A stretch of DNA of 64,000 bases, taken from NCBI GenBank assembly GCA_030770535.1, contig JASVEC010000011.1, positions 1,302,001-1,366,000 of the forward strand. Reading direction: 5' to 3'. Below the pieces are notes generated by a model. That model saw only the letters and a program-made list of their open reading frames with translations, did not search any database and was not told the DNA's origin. This document shows positions 1-10,934 of this stretch, in pieces. Numbering within the stretch: position 1 is the first letter of the stretch; each line of letters opens with the position of its first letter. The position numbers were made by a program, and so were the translations under genes. This stretch comes from Batkoa obscura. Taxonomy: Eukaryota > Entomophthoromycota > Entomophthoromycetes > Entomophthorales > Batkoaceae.

Positions 1-482
1 GATATAAAAACTAAAGTTTAAGCTTTAAAAGTGGACAAATGATTAAAAAAAAGACACTATCAATTTAACTATAATATCAGGTTACTGCTTTGATAGTTTG
101 TAAGTGCTTCTTGAGAAATTAAGGTATAGACAGGTATTTATACCCGAATAATAAATATTTCATATCAATATTTTTTCATATTTATGATAATAAGCTTAAT
201 GACTATTAAAATATTGAAATCTGTAGTAAATAATTGGGTTTGCTATTAGGCTATAATTTAAAATTTTAAGCTATTTCTTCTATAAATTTTTATATGAAAA
301 CAAACTAGAACTCATTAGATTTGCAGTTATTATAGTCCTTAAAATTTTAGCCTAATAAAGTATCTATTAAAAGCGATAAGATAAATTAAGCTAAACTATG
401 AATGTTTGTATCTGATTGTTGGTATAAGTTTAACTTTAGGATTTTATTAACATAAACGGATGGCCAAAAAACAATAAAATAA
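1..482. other. Intergenic AT-rich DNA at window edge
   Basis: I see no supported gene or RNA in this stretch. It lies beyond the 3' end of the leftward Zn2Cys6 gene that follows and probably contains its terminator. Confidence 0.5.
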
Positions 483-2189
483 CTACACCTGGTGCTTTAA
501 AAATTCTTGGATCACTCGAATAAGTTTTAAATTAAGTTGGGAGATAAGAGCTGTAGAAAGGAACTTATTCAAGCTTTCTAGATACTTGATCCCTTTTTTT
601 ACACTTTCATTTTTAAGTTTGAGATTCTTCTCATGTCTCAGAATAAATATTAAGCAGATTGAAACTTGTGAGCAACTGAATGTAAGTGTATAACTAAAAT
701 TAAGAGATATAGAAAGGTTGATTATGGAATAGCATTCATTCAAACTAAGCTTGACGTAATCTGGGCCTTGGTAATGATTGTTATCAGCATGCTGATGCTC
801 AACTTGATGTCTGTATTTTGAGTGAGACAGCTGGAAAGAAAATAGAAAAAAGTGAACTAGATGGAAAAAGAATAAGATGCAATATTGGAGTTGTTTAATC
901 TTGTTTATTATTTCTTCGTTATGTATAAATATAATTAAATCATCGTACCATCCAAAATATTCATCTTTAACCATCGTCATTTTTTTTGATAGTTGGTATG
1001 AGTATATTTCAAAATTTAAGAATTTAGTCTCTGTTGAGGTGCCCTCTTTAAATAATCGTAAATGATGAAAGATTTTACTCAGCTCAAAATAGAATTCCAT
1101 TAATTTTAAAAAACAATAGCAGTTAACTTGTTCATGGTTTTTATAAAACATATCATCTGGTTGCATCGTTTTTTCATCAAAATTGCTACTTAACTTAAAC
1201 AATACCTCTGGCCTATTAATTTCTCCGACATAAGATCCAAACCTTGTCAAAATTCCGTTATAATAAGCATGTAAAATACAATAAGTAACTGCTCTTTCCT
1301 TCCTTAATGCTTTGCTTATTGATTTAGGTGCTTGGTTCAACTGCAAGATAAAGCTACTTCTATAGCAATGTGCTAATAGAATTTCCTTAACACTAATAAC
1401 CCAAGGAAAAAAACTAAGACTGGTGATAGCAATAAGGACTACTTGAATCATAGTCAAATTTGATTTTATTCGATGTACTTTGGATAATAGCGCAAACAAT
1501 TTAACTTCAAAAAAACTCATTAAAGCTTTGATTTCAGCTGTTTGTTCCATCCAACTTAATCCACAAACCAAAATAGTTATCTGCAAACTTTGACTTTTTG
1601 TTGTGAATTGAAATTCAGTTTCGTCAAATAAAGGTAGTATCTTATTATTATATATAAAATAGTTATCAAAGGCTTGCTTTAATATATTATTAACATTAGT
1701 TGGTATTGTTGAAGGTAATTTTGGTTTGATTAATTCTTTTTTTGGTTTTAGTATAAGTAAGTCTAGTTTCTGAGTAAGCGTTAAAAATAGTGATATACCC
1801 TGGTTAGGAACAAATGGGGATGGGTTTTGAATCAAATTGGTCAAGTTTTCCAACGCACTTTTTCTTGGGAACTTATGAAAAATACTTAATACTGAATATG
1901 AATACCCATAATCTTTAGGTGACTTTGAAATAGTTGTTTTAGTCACTAATGAAAACTGGTGATTGTTATCCACACTATTTATCCTTCTTTTATTTATTGT
2001 CGGTATATTCTTTTTATTTTTTCCTTTTACTTTTGTATATATTATAGTCCTATTTAATGTGCACGGCAATTTTTTTTTACTACAATTATTACAGTGAGGT
2101 AGCACTCTATCACATTTTAAATGACTTTGTGTGCATTGATCACATCGGTGCGCTCTTACTTTTATACTTGAATTAGCTGGATCTCCCAT
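483..2189 (-). CDS. Zn(2)-Cys(6) fungal transcription factor, paralogue 1
   Basis: An uninterrupted 568-residue protein. Residues 16-43 form a Zn2Cys6 binuclear cluster with spacing C-x2-C-x6-C-x6-C-x2-C-x6-C (C16, C19, C26, C33, C36, C43), followed by the family signature CTLNR and a Lys/Arg-rich linker. The rest is an alpha-helical middle-homology-like region. It shares LENL-x3-IQNPSPF (about residue 115), a WMEQT motif and an HCYR motif with the five other copies in this window. It should be a nuclear DNA-binding regulator; its target genes cannot be read from sequence. The start is chosen at the first ATG, 15 codons before the first Cys. It stands 694 bp downstream of paralogue 2 on the same strand. 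The ATG lies just after an A/G-rich stretch and no intron is needed. Confidence 0.9.
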   Translation of the reverse strand: MGDPANSSIKVRAHRCDQCTQSHLKCDRVLPHCNNCSKKKLPCTLNRTIIYTKVKGKNKKNIPTINKRRINSVDNNHQFSLVTKTTISKSPKDYGYSYSVLSIFHKFPRKSALENLTNLIQNPSPFVPNQGISLFLTLTQKLDLLILKPKKELIKPKLPSTIPTNVNNILKQAFDNYFIYNNKILPLFDETEFQFTTKSQSLQITILVCGLSWMEQTAEIKALMSFFEVKLFALLSKVHRIKSNLTMIQVVLIAITSLSFFPWVISVKEILLAHCYRSSFILQLNQAPKSISKALRKERAVTYCILHAYYNGILTRFGSYVGEINRPEVLFKLSSNFDEKTMQPDDMFYKNHEQVNCYCFLKLMEFYFELSKIFHHLRLFKEGTSTETKFLNFEIYSYQLSKKMTMVKDEYFGWYDDLIIFIHNEEIINKIKQLQYCILFFFHLVHFFLFSFQLSHSKYRHQVEHQHADNNHYQGPDYVKLSLNECYSIINLSISLNFSYTLTFSCSQVSICLIFILRHEKNLKLKNESVKKGIKYLESLNKFLSTALISQLNLKLIRVIQEFLKHQV

Positions 2190-2883
2190 TTAAAATTAAC
2201 TATATGGTTGGTTAGTTATAGCTTCCTTTCAGTTTTACTCCCTTTGCTCAAGAAAAAGAAAAAAGAAAAAAAGTTTATATCACTTTAACCTGTTCTAGAC
2301 TAGACGTGGTCAATTATCAAATATTGGCGAATGATCATAGGTTAAATTTAATTAAATTGACAAAAATGTCACTTTTACTGTGTCTAAGCATAAAACTAAA
2401 TGCTGGATAAAATTATAAACCAATTGTATTAGAGAAAACTAATAGAACATTTAACTTTTTATTAATAATGCAAAAAATATAATAAACTAATTCAGTATAG
2501 TAAATAGAATGGTACTAAAACATTGTCTTTTATCCTCTTTAAGCATTTTAGAATAGCTTTTGTTATTGCTGTTGATTTGTGCTACTCACTTGAAGACTTT
2601 TTGAACTTTGACTTATGATCAAACCACATATAAAACTTGAAAAAAGCAACTATAAGTTATAAAATACACTTTATACTATTCACTTTAAAAGCAAATGTTT
2701 TTGGTTTATGTATTAAATTTGGTACGATAAAACAACAATTATTTAATTTATTTACTCATTACATGTTCTGATTTATAATAAACCAAATTTCGCTATGATA
2801 TTGCTTTTAGCTCCTATTAAAGATGCATTCAGTTTATCTAATTCTTTCATTAGCAAAATATTACAACACAAAACCCCTCCCTT
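2190..2883. other. Intergenic region between two Zn2Cys6 genes
   Basis: This holds the promoter of the downstream leftward gene and the 3' end of the upstream one. No further gene, tRNA or element copy is visible. Confidence 0.5.
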
Positions 2884-4608
2884 CTAACTTATTTCCTTTC
2901 TATAGAACCCTGCTACAATTTCAATCAACCTTAAATTAATTCTACCTGATTGTTGTTTACATGGCAGAGTAGCCATAAAATTAATAAACTTAATACCTTC
3001 CTTTAGCTTCTCTTGATTTAATGGATTCAGATATCCAAATCTCAGGATAAGCATCATGCTTAGCGTGATATTAGGACAATCTAAAGTTAATGAGAATTTA
3101 TGACACAAATTATTAGCGTGTTGGATCATGAGATAACAATGAGATAACAACTGGTGAATAACAGTAATTTGATTGGACTTTAGTTCTACTTTAGAGTTGG
3201 TGTTCCAATCTCGATAATCTGGATTGTAACACTGAAATAGATAAACAAGATTCGCAGTGGAATGGAAGAAGAAGTAAACGCAATTACAAGCTTGTTCAAT
3301 TAATTCCATCGACTCTGAGTTGATAATATACTTCAATATGTGTTTAAAATGTTTGATATATTTTTCCCGAATTTTGATTAACCTTGTTATCAGTTTCAGC
3401 GACATCTTATCTATCTGTGATTGATCTATATCCTGTCGAATGTTTGTTTCTTTATAAATCCGTAGATAACAGTTGAATTCGGAAAGTTCAATATAAAATG
3501 AAGTAATATTAACTATGTGATATGTTTTAACTTGCTCGATTTGGCTATAAAATTTAAATGGATTTAGCTTGATTTTATTCTCAAATTGTTTCAATCTTCT
3601 ATTAAGTTGCTTTGGTCTATTTGGAAATGTGAAATAAGAACCGAAGATAACTAAAGATATTGAATAGTAAGCATTTAATAAACAATAAGTATGTGCACGA
3701 TTATATTTAAGCTTTGTATTAAAATGAGATGGCGATCGATCTAAAGAGATTATTGAAGAAATTCTATAACAATGAAAAATAAAAAAATGAATGTAAGGGC
3801 CAACCCATTTAAAATTTGTTAATCCAGTAAGAGTTAAAAGTAAAATTTGTACATTTTCTAAACTCGCTTTGATATTTGATACTTTACTTAAATACTTAAA
3901 TAGTTTACCTTCATAGCATGATATTAATTTGTTCACAAGTGGTGTTCTCTCCATCCACAGTAATCCGCAAGAGATGATCGTTAGCTTCAAATAAAAGGAT
4001 AGCGGTTTAAAATTAAATTCAGTTTTAATAAATAATGGAAAATACTCGTTGTTATAGTTAAAATAGTTCTCTATTGCTTGTTTCAAAATGACTCTGATTT
4101 CATTAAGTTGGTATCTTTCTTTACGTGGCTTGTTTTCGATATTCTTTTGTTGTATAGTGCCTCCACTCAGTTTCCGTATGATAGCAACTAATAGGGAGTT
4201 ACCTTTGATATGAGAAAATGGGGAAGGGCATTGTACTAAAGTCATTAAATTTTCGAATCGAACCTTATCTTTGAAACTAGTATAATACTTGAATATCAAT
4301 GAATTGCTTTTAAACTTAGGGGTTAAGATTCTTGATGGGCTAACTAAATAATAAGGTTCAAGCTTTAGCTGTAGCTTATGGGTCATCTTTTCATTTGGGT
4401 TGAAATCAAAAGCAACCTGGCTACTTGCTGTTAACTTGAACTTATTCATATTTTGATTATTGTTATTTCGCTTTTTGACATTAATTATTTTCCTATTTAG
4501 TGTGCACTCTCTATTCCTTTTTATGCATTCTGAGCATCTTGGCAACATCTTGTTACATTTTTTATGATTTTTAGTACATTGATCACAGCTATAAACTCTA
4601 ATTTCCAT
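2884..4608 (-). CDS. Zn(2)-Cys(6) fungal transcription factor, paralogue 2
   Basis: An uninterrupted 574-residue protein. The zinc cluster is at residues 8-35 (C8, C11, C18, C25, C28, C35), with the same x2-x6-x6-x2-x6 spacing and CTLNR tail as the other copies. It keeps the FENL-x3-VQCPSPF block and the W-M-E-R-T and HCYR motifs, but it is one of the more divergent members: the other copies read NPSP or NPSS where this one reads CPSP. A nuclear DNA-binding regulator is expected. The start is the first ATG, seven residues before the cluster, as in the copy at 41302. A 93-bp MITE lies 172 bp upstream of the start, inside the likely promoter. Confidence 0.9.
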   Translation of the reverse strand: MEIRVYSCDQCTKNHKKCNKMLPRCSECIKRNRECTLNRKIINVKKRNNNNQNMNKFKLTASSQVAFDFNPNEKMTHKLQLKLEPYYLVSPSRILTPKFKSNSLIFKYYTSFKDKVRFENLMTLVQCPSPFSHIKGNSLLVAIIRKLSGGTIQQKNIENKPRKERYQLNEIRVILKQAIENYFNYNNEYFPLFIKTEFNFKPLSFYLKLTIISCGLLWMERTPLVNKLISCYEGKLFKYLSKVSNIKASLENVQILLLTLTGLTNFKWVGPYIHFFIFHCYRISSIISLDRSPSHFNTKLKYNRAHTYCLLNAYYSISLVIFGSYFTFPNRPKQLNRRLKQFENKIKLNPFKFYSQIEQVKTYHIVNITSFYIELSEFNCYLRIYKETNIRQDIDQSQIDKMSLKLITRLIKIREKYIKHFKHILKYIINSESMELIEQACNCVYFFFHSTANLVYLFQCYNPDYRDWNTNSKVELKSNQITVIHQLLSHCYLMIQHANNLCHKFSLTLDCPNITLSMMLILRFGYLNPLNQEKLKEGIKFINFMATLPCKQQSGRINLRLIEIVAGFYRKEIS

Positions 4609-4780
4609 TCTAACAAATTGAAAAAAATCTCACCTTGAAATTTATTAATTCATTAAATTTTTGATAGTCAGTTTAATAGCCTTTTATTAGCATTCTTGAT
4701 ACTACTTCGATTAAAAAAGGAAAGAGTAAGCTTTTGCTTCTTTATAAACTCGCTTAAATAACTTTTTTAAAATAATACAT

Positions 4781-4873
4781 GGGGGTATTTTTTTGACTTC
4801 ACTTTTTCCATTTTTTAAGTGCTATTTGAGCGGAAAAATTGTTAGTAAAATTCTTAAACATAAAATACATCAC
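4781..4873 (-). mobile_element. GGGGRTG MITE copy 1, TSD ACAT
   Basis: A 93-bp copy starting GGGGGTATTTTTTT and ending ATACATCAC, flanked on both sides by ACAT. 'Minus' here means the GGGGGTG end comes first; 'plus' means the GGGGATG end comes first. Confidence 0.9.
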
Positions 4874-5939
4874 ACATGGTTCTTTAATTTTATTTTGATA
4901 GCAAATCAAAAGTAAGAGATTTTTCATATTCTTTGGTATAAATTGAATTACTGATCGTTTATTAGTAATAGGATTTTCATATTTTTATCAATTGGCAATT
5001 ATGATATTTGTAAATCAAGTATAAACATAACAATATACTCTAAACAAAACGGATTGTATTTTTGGTAGCATATATTTGAGCTAACTTCTTATTTAACAAA
5101 GTTAATAGTCTCTACTCTTTATAGCTTAGTTTCCATTTTAGATGCTCTATAAGATTTGATAATTTGTTTATTCAAGATCAATAAATTAGCATAAAGAGAT
5201 AGAATTTTATTTATTTATTTCATTTTAATAAATAGAATTTCTTACATGCTCAATTACATTAAATTGATATATTTATAAAATATCACTATTGAGCATTTCT
5301 AGATTTAGATACAAAAGAACTATGTTTAAAATGGAAACGTCGTATTATACCTTAAGTAAAAAATAAAATAAAACAGTATTGTCTATACAATACTACCATA
5401 AGTTATAAATATGAATATAAACATACCATTTTATATTTGTTTAAATATTTCACAGATGTAGATATTTTGATATTGTTACTACTCTGAAGCATTTTGAAAT
5501 ATTTTATAAAAATAACATTTGTGAATAAACCGATTGTTCTAACTCTAAAATCGATTTTAAATTAGCGAAAATGTTACATTAACAATAATATTATATTAGT
5601 AATAATATTTGTTACCATAATTGACAAACATACTACTATTTACTTGTTAATTTATTAATAATAAACTATTAAAGTCATCTTTAGCTTTTAGTTGATATTA
5701 TATGAATCAAATGTTATAAAATCAATCCTTTTATTTTATTACAATAAACCAAGTTAAACCGTAATTACTATCATATAATCTGTGAGAATTCTCAACAAAC
5801 ATTATTGTAGAATCGAAAGCCTAGTGTTATTCTTATAATTTAATTAATATAATCAATCCACAAAAAGCAATTGGATATTGTTAAACCTGAATAATAAATG
5901 AAACCTGGATTAAATAACCAAAGTGATAGAAATAATTGG

Positions 5940-5945
5940 CTTATC
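5940..5945 (-). promoter_or_regulatory. GATAAG-type site upstream of MFS gene
   Basis: CTTATC (GATAAG on the opposite strand), 368 bp before the transporter ATG. In ascomycetes GATA factors of nitrogen catabolite control bind this motif and often act on Dal5-type permeases. That it works here is inference; the motif is common by chance in AT-rich DNA. Confidence 0.3.
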
Positions 5946-6160
5946 ACGTTTACCGAGGTTGGCAGATGTAACATAAACACAAATATATTACGATGTCAGT
6001 TTCATCTTTGATTATTACTTTAAATAGCAGTAACAACAATCATTGTCATTTCTCAATAAAAATAAACCGGTCTATTTTTTTAGTTCCCACTTTAGCTTCC
6101 TAATTTAGCAAAAATAGCAAGTATCAATAAGTAGAACTTCAATTATGAAGTAGCCACAGT

Positions 6161-6166
6161 GATAAG
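6161..6166 (+). promoter_or_regulatory. GATAAG site upstream of MFS gene
   Basis: A GATAAG hexamer 147 bp before the transporter ATG, the second of two opposed GATA sites in its promoter. Confidence 0.35.
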
Positions 6167-6238
6167 AGGTATCCTTTATAATGTGATATTAGGAGAATTA
6201 ATAAACAGCAAGTAAATGAAACTAAGCTCTTAAATTAG

Positions 6239-6246
6239 TATAAATA
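6239..6246 (+). promoter_or_regulatory. TATA box of MFS gene
   Basis: TATAAATA, 67 bp before the ATG of the MFS transporter gene, a usual position for a short-leader yeast promoter. Confidence 0.5.
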
Positions 6247-6312
6247 GTGGCTGCATTGGTGTTTTATTAAAATATCAAATTCGTTTTTATATATCTTGTA
6301 TTAAGTTAAAAC

Positions 6313-7746
6313 ATGATGAGTATTACAACAGATTCCACTACTACAAAGCATAGTAACGATGCTGTAATTATCAATGAAACATTGAATATAAAAAAATTAG
6401 TGCGTAAAGTGGATTTAAGATTAATTCCCTTCCTTACCATATTATACATATTCTCTTTCCTTGATAGAGTGAACATAGGGCATGCACGCTTGTATCAGCT
6501 AGAAAAAGACTTAAACTTGGGCCCAAATGAATTTAGCTGGACCTTGTCGATCTTTTTTATAGGTTATGTGGTATTTGAAGTACCATCAAACCTGATGATG
6601 AAACGTACTTCACCTGCTATATGGATATCTAGAATTATGATAACCTGGGGCATAATTACAATGTCAATGGCAGCCTCTTATAACTTCGCTGGGTTAATGG
6701 CTTCTCGTTTTTTCTTGGGTTTAGCTGAAGCCGGTTTGTTTCCAGGTATTGTGTTTTATCTATCAAGTTGGTACACCCGTAAAGAACAAGGAGTGCGTAT
6801 TGCTTCTTTCTTTTCGGCTTCAACTTTTGCTGGTGCATTTGCTGGCTTAATTGCTTATGGAATTGCTTACATGAATGGTGTTGGTGGTCTAAAATCTTGG
6901 CAGTGGATTTTTATTATTGAAGGTTTTCCAACAGTCATCCTTGGTGTAATCACTTTATTTGTTTTACCATCATCACCACAAGATGCCAAATGGCTTAATG
7001 AAGAAGAAAAGATTATATTAAGTGAACGCTTAAAAGAAGATCATGTAGAGTTGGAGTCTAAAAAATTTGACAAAAAACAATTTATGGAAGCTGTCACTGA
7101 TTATAAGACTTACCTCTTCATGTTATGCTTCTTTGGTTTTTATGCTCCGGTTTATTCTTTAGCCTTGCTAACCCCAACTATCTTAAGTACTATGGGATTT
7201 TCTATTTTAAGCACTTTCTTACTTACTATCCCTCCAAACCTTGTTTGCTGTGTTGTAGCTACTGTAGCAGGTTGGAATTCTGATAGAACCATGGAACGCG
7301 GATATCACGTAATTTTTGGGGCAATCATAGGAGTAGCTGGTTTTTTCGTTTTAATTTTTGCTGAAATATTAGCTGTCAAATATTTTGGGCTTATTTTAGC
7401 CTCTTCTGGTCTTGTTAGTTGTTTGCCTCCTTTATTATCTTGGTCAAATAACAATACTATTGGTTCTACAAAATTAGCTACTGTTTCTGCTATGATTATC
7501 TCATTCGGAAACATTGGTGGTGCTATCTCTGGTCAATTTTATCGCGCTTATGAAGCTCCATATTATGTACCTTCCCATGCTACTAATATTGCTTTTGCTT
7601 GTATGACTATTATTACAGCAGGGATATTGAAATGGAGATATACGGTTGAAAATCAAAAGTTGGAAGCAAAAGAAATCGTTGTGTCAGAAAAAGAAGAACC
7701 TTTCGATAATAAGGTATTGTCTCGAAGATTTAGATATATTCTTTAA
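6313..7746 (+). CDS. MFS anion:cation symporter, Dal5/allantoate permease family
   Basis: A 477-residue membrane transporter of the anion:cation symporter (Dal5/TNA1-like) branch of the major facilitator superfamily. The signature blocks are present: RKVDLRLIPFL and FLDRVNIGHARL ahead of and in TM1, VPSNLMMKR after TM2, SRFFLGLAEAGLFPG in TM4, YTRKEQ in the next loop, then WQWIFIIEG and LPSSP before the central loop, and NNTIGSTKLA in the second half. About twelve hydrophobic segments are visible. Family members import allantoate, ureidosuccinate, nicotinate, vitamins or small peptides; the substrate cannot be told. The CTG codon in PSN-L-M falls on a conserved Leu, which supports the standard code. 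A TATA box and two GATAAG sites lie upstream. The ATG ATG start leaves the choice of first Met open by one codon. Confidence 0.93.
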   Translation: MMSITTDSTTTKHSNDAVIINETLNIKKLVRKVDLRLIPFLTILYIFSFLDRVNIGHARLYQLEKDLNLGPNEFSWTLSIFFIGYVVFEVPSNLMMKRTSPAIWISRIMITWGIITMSMAASYNFAGLMASRFFLGLAEAGLFPGIVFYLSSWYTRKEQGVRIASFFSASTFAGAFAGLIAYGIAYMNGVGGLKSWQWIFIIEGFPTVILGVITLFVLPSSPQDAKWLNEEEKIILSERLKEDHVELESKKFDKKQFMEAVTDYKTYLFMLCFFGFYAPVYSLALLTPTILSTMGFSILSTFLLTIPPNLVCCVVATVAGWNSDRTMERGYHVIFGAIIGVAGFFVLIFAEILAVKYFGLILASSGLVSCLPPLLSWSNNNTIGSTKLATVSAMIISFGNIGGAISGQFYRAYEAPYYVPSHATNIAFACMTIITAGILKWRYTVENQKLEAKEIVVSEKEEPFDNKVLSRRFRYIL

Positions 7747-8079
7747 TTGTTGTTTAGATAAAGTTAATAAATGTTATGATAAATATTTCTATTTTAACAA
7801 TTGTTTTGAAAGAATGTTGTCTATAGCTTATTAAACTTAAGGCAATCAACCAACTTAAATTATATTAATGAAAAATTACAATTAAAATAAACAGACATAA
7901 GGCTCGCAAAATTTTAAGATTTATGATTCTTTTGTTATAAAAGCAGTAAAGTATCAACTATATAGTATTTTTATTTTTTACATATTAAAATTTCCTACTG
8001 CCTTTATTTTTTAAATAATTGTTTGAGTCATTTTATTTAAAACAGATTATAATGATATTTTATATTATCTTTAAGGATT

Positions 8080-8830
8080 ATGAAGGAGCTTGAAAATTCT
8101 CAAGTGTTTTATTGGTAGCAGTGAACTATTTTAGTGTTAATTTGAATGAAGAAGAGAGTAGTTATGGAGTAAAAGGGGTAAGGTAAGGCAAGAATTAAGC
8201 AAAGAGAGGAAGTTTGAGTAGTTATAACTTATGGCTTTTGATTTTAATGATTTCTAATACATTCCTAATAGTCCATGCTTGTACAATTCAATTCGAGTGT
8301 GAAAGAGTGTATTGGAAACAAAAGCTTGGGTTTTAGGTCATCAGAGACAGTTTATTAAAGGCGGTATAAGTTGCCTACAAACCTGTAACCATGGTCAAAG
8401 TTTGAGGTAATACAGCAAACAACGGAAAGGCGAGAAGGAGTTGATCCAGGTCTTTGGAAGAAACTGAAAACTTCAATCTGGATTGATGTGGGTAGAATAG
8501 GGTTTTAAACCAAAAGCCCTGTACGGGGACATAGGAAATGAATCACTAGTCAATTTTTGCCCCCCGCTTGATAGAAGCGATACTCCTTCTGGGGGTTAGG
8601 GATAGTGTGAGTTAAATGGGCTTAGGCTTTGAAGGTCCTTAAGTTTAATCTTCACAAAATGGAAAACTGTTTGGGGTTGAGGTATTTAACAATATCAATG
8701 AACAAAAGCTTCAAGTCAGAAAAGTTTTTAAAGGGAGCAAAGCATGAGAGTAGAAAATTTCAACGAATATTACTCGGAGCTTTCCGACAAGTTGTTTAAA
8801 CCAGTAAATAATAGATGAACCTTTAATAAT
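8080..8830. other. GC-richer island of unknown origin, no intact frame
   Basis: About 750 bp clearly richer in G and C (runs such as GCCCCCCGCTTG and GGGGGTTAGGG) than the surrounding roughly 25% GC DNA. All six frames are broken by stops. It may be a decayed gene or transferred fragment; I cannot name it. Another such stretch is at 18400-18790. Confidence 0.4.
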
Positions 8831-8900
8831 GAGATGTTGGCTTATGGGCAGGGCACTGAATAAAGGTACATATTTTATCTAATTTGATATAATAACATAT

Positions 8901-8997
8901 AGGGATGCTTTTTTGGTTTCATCATTTTTTACATTTTTTAAGCACTATTTGAGTGCAAAGATTGTTAGTAAAATTCTTAAAAAAAAAAATACATCCC
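8901..8997 (-). mobile_element. GGGGRTG MITE copy 2, TSD ATAT
   Basis: A 97-bp copy (AGGGATGCTTTTTT ... ATACATCCC) flanked by ATAT on both sides. Confidence 0.88.
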
Positions 8998-9183
8998 ATA
9001 TATATTTAAACATTTGTGGTTAAATATAAGTACAATCATATAGTTGACATTGAGTTATATAGTAACAAAAATAAATTTTATATATGGATAGGTTTAAAAG
9101 CTTGGTTAAAATTAAAGCTCAATAATTGAAAAATAAGTAATGAATAATAAATTTTATAAAGATACAAAGTGAAAATAACAAAT

Positions 9184-9283
9184 GAGGATGTATTTTTACG
9201 TCTAAGAATTTCACTAACAATTTTTCCACTCAAATAGTGTTTAAAAGGTAGAAAAAGTGATGAAGCCAAAAAAAACACCCCCC
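9184..9283 (+). mobile_element. GGGGRTG MITE copy 3, TSD AAAT
   Basis: A 100-bp copy (GAGGATGTATTTTT ... AACACCCCCC) flanked by AAAT on both sides. It lies 186 bp from copy 2 in the opposite orientation. Confidence 0.9.
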
Positions 9284-9678
9284 AAATAATAAATTTTATG
9301 ATATTATTTAATATTTATACTGTAACAAAATCTAGTTTGATGTTAGAGGTAAATGAATAGTTTGTTTTAAAATAAGAGGATTTTACTTTATATTTTTACA
9401 TGAATAATGCTAATGTCTTAGCTATAAAGTTTATCACATAGTATGTATATTCCAGTTTGATAAATCCAGCTTTAAAAAAGTTAGAGCTCATCAACTACTA
9501 AATCCCAGAACGCTTGTTTTTCGTGATAATTTATTTTAATAAAAGTTTGCATAGCAGTAGCTAATTAAACATAACCACAATAACTTTAAGATGAATAAAT
9601 TAATATAATACAGACATTTCATTTTAGAAAGAATGTAAAAAGAGAAATAAAACGATAGTAAAATAGTAGTTTTTTTAA

Positions 9679-10190
9679 ATGAAATTATCAAGTATTACTG
9701 CTGTCGCCCTAGTTGGTTTATTTGGTCTAAGTCACTGTCGAAATAACTCTTCAATGAAATCGTAGAGGAATTAAGTAGAAAGGAACAAAATTGGTCCATA
9801 TCCAATTAAAGTTGGTAGAAAGTTAACCAAATTAGCTAAGGTACATGCTGATGATTTATCAAAACATGAAAAATCCAATCCAGGGTTACATGGCCGGCCT
9901 TCTGTTTTTCCATGTAAGGCAAATCGGGGCTTTAAACGTATGTAGGATAAACCTCGTCATCTTACTGAGCATCCTAACAATGGATTCGAGGTTTCTTTCT
10001 TAGGAGTAATAAAGCCCAAGAATTTGATATGTGGCTGGTTAAATTCAAAACTGCATGCTGAAGTGCTTTTGAATCAAGGAATATGAAAGAATATGAAATA
10101 GAAAATAGTCGGTGCAGGTAAGGAGGTGAATATGTTGTTATGTAGTTTGGTGAAGCCCCAGATAAGAGTTAAGGAATCCTTTGATTACTA
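9679..10190 (+). pseudogene. Decayed secreted CAP (SCP/PR1)-domain protein gene
   Basis: The start still reads as a clean signal peptide (MKLSSITAVALVGLFGLSHC) but the frame closes soon after. The continuation keeps CAP-like blocks: AKVHADDLSKHEKS, then DKPRHLTEHPNNGFEVS, then LNSKLHAEVLLNQGI and K-I-V-G-A-G-K. These match the order A-x-x-H-x-x-D, DKPRELT-x-x-GNGYE, W-x-x-S-x-x-H-x-x-x-L-x-x-x-G that I recall for secreted, partly bacterial-type CAP proteins. Several in-frame stops are present, most at positions where the family has Trp. The gene is probably dead. The family call comes from memory of motifs, not from a search. Confidence 0.6.
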
Positions 10191-10934
10191 ATTATTTTAT
10201 TGTTTTAATAAATGATAGTTTTAAAATAAACTTTTTCCATACATTTTTTAAATATATCTATTAATTTAATATATTAATGCTATGTAGTTTATTAAAAAGC
10301 TGTTATTTCACAATCCTTTTGTAGCGATTAGTTAATGGGTACTAATTTAAGTGTACCGGTTCTAGTACGCTTTTTAAATAATTTTCTTTGGTTATAAAAG
10401 TGCGTTTCGTGGCTGTAATTAAATGACTAGATAGAAAAGGCATAAAACTTTTATGGTACTCTTTACTGCTATAGTTTTTATTTTGTTTCTTTCAAATTAC
10501 TAATATAAAAGCCATCAGAATTTAAAACGCCACGTGCCTCAATCTATCTTACTTCCAACGTCAGAGTTCCAGCTACTAATCATTAAATAAAAATACAGTA
10601 ATAATATTTCGAGGTTTCTCTTTATTTTGATAATAATTGTGTCCGAATTCGTTGCCTTCTGCTGTAGTAATGACAGATCAAAAAGTGCACCAAAACCGGT
10701 ACAGTCAAATTTTTGAAAACCCGCTCAAACAAACCACTCTTTCAAGAAGTCAGAACAGCCAATTGCTCTTAAATTAATTAAGGGATATGATGAGATGTTG
10801 TGTTATACACTGATTTAATTTTGAAAAAATCTGACCAATAGTTTATGAACTATGAGGATATTCTACTGTGCCGGTTTTAGTACAGCCAGAGCATACAGTA
10901 TTAGTTAAAAATAAAAAACAAAACTAGGAGCGTT
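10191..10934. other. Intergenic region with three ACCGGTTYTAGTAC-like motifs
   Basis: No gene is visible. Three related motifs occur at about 10351-10370 (GTGTACCGGTTCTAGTACGC), 10684-10703 (reverse strand, CTGTACCGGTTTTGGTGCAC) and 10868-10885 (GTGCCGGTTTTAGTACAG). A CACGTG hexamer is at about 10531. Confidence 0.5.

Larger units (their letters stand above)
4609..6312. other. 1.7-kb intergenic region, divergent promoters
   Basis: This is the shared upstream region of the leftward Zn2Cys6 gene and the rightward MFS gene. It holds one MITE (4781-4873), two GATAAG-type sites and a TATA box near the transporter. The remainder is AT-rich sequence in which I see no gene. Confidence 0.6.
7747..9678. 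other. Intergenic region with a GC-richer island and two MITEs
   Basis: This holds the GC-richer stretch 8080-8830 and MITE copies 2 and 3. No intact gene is visible. Confidence 0.5.
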
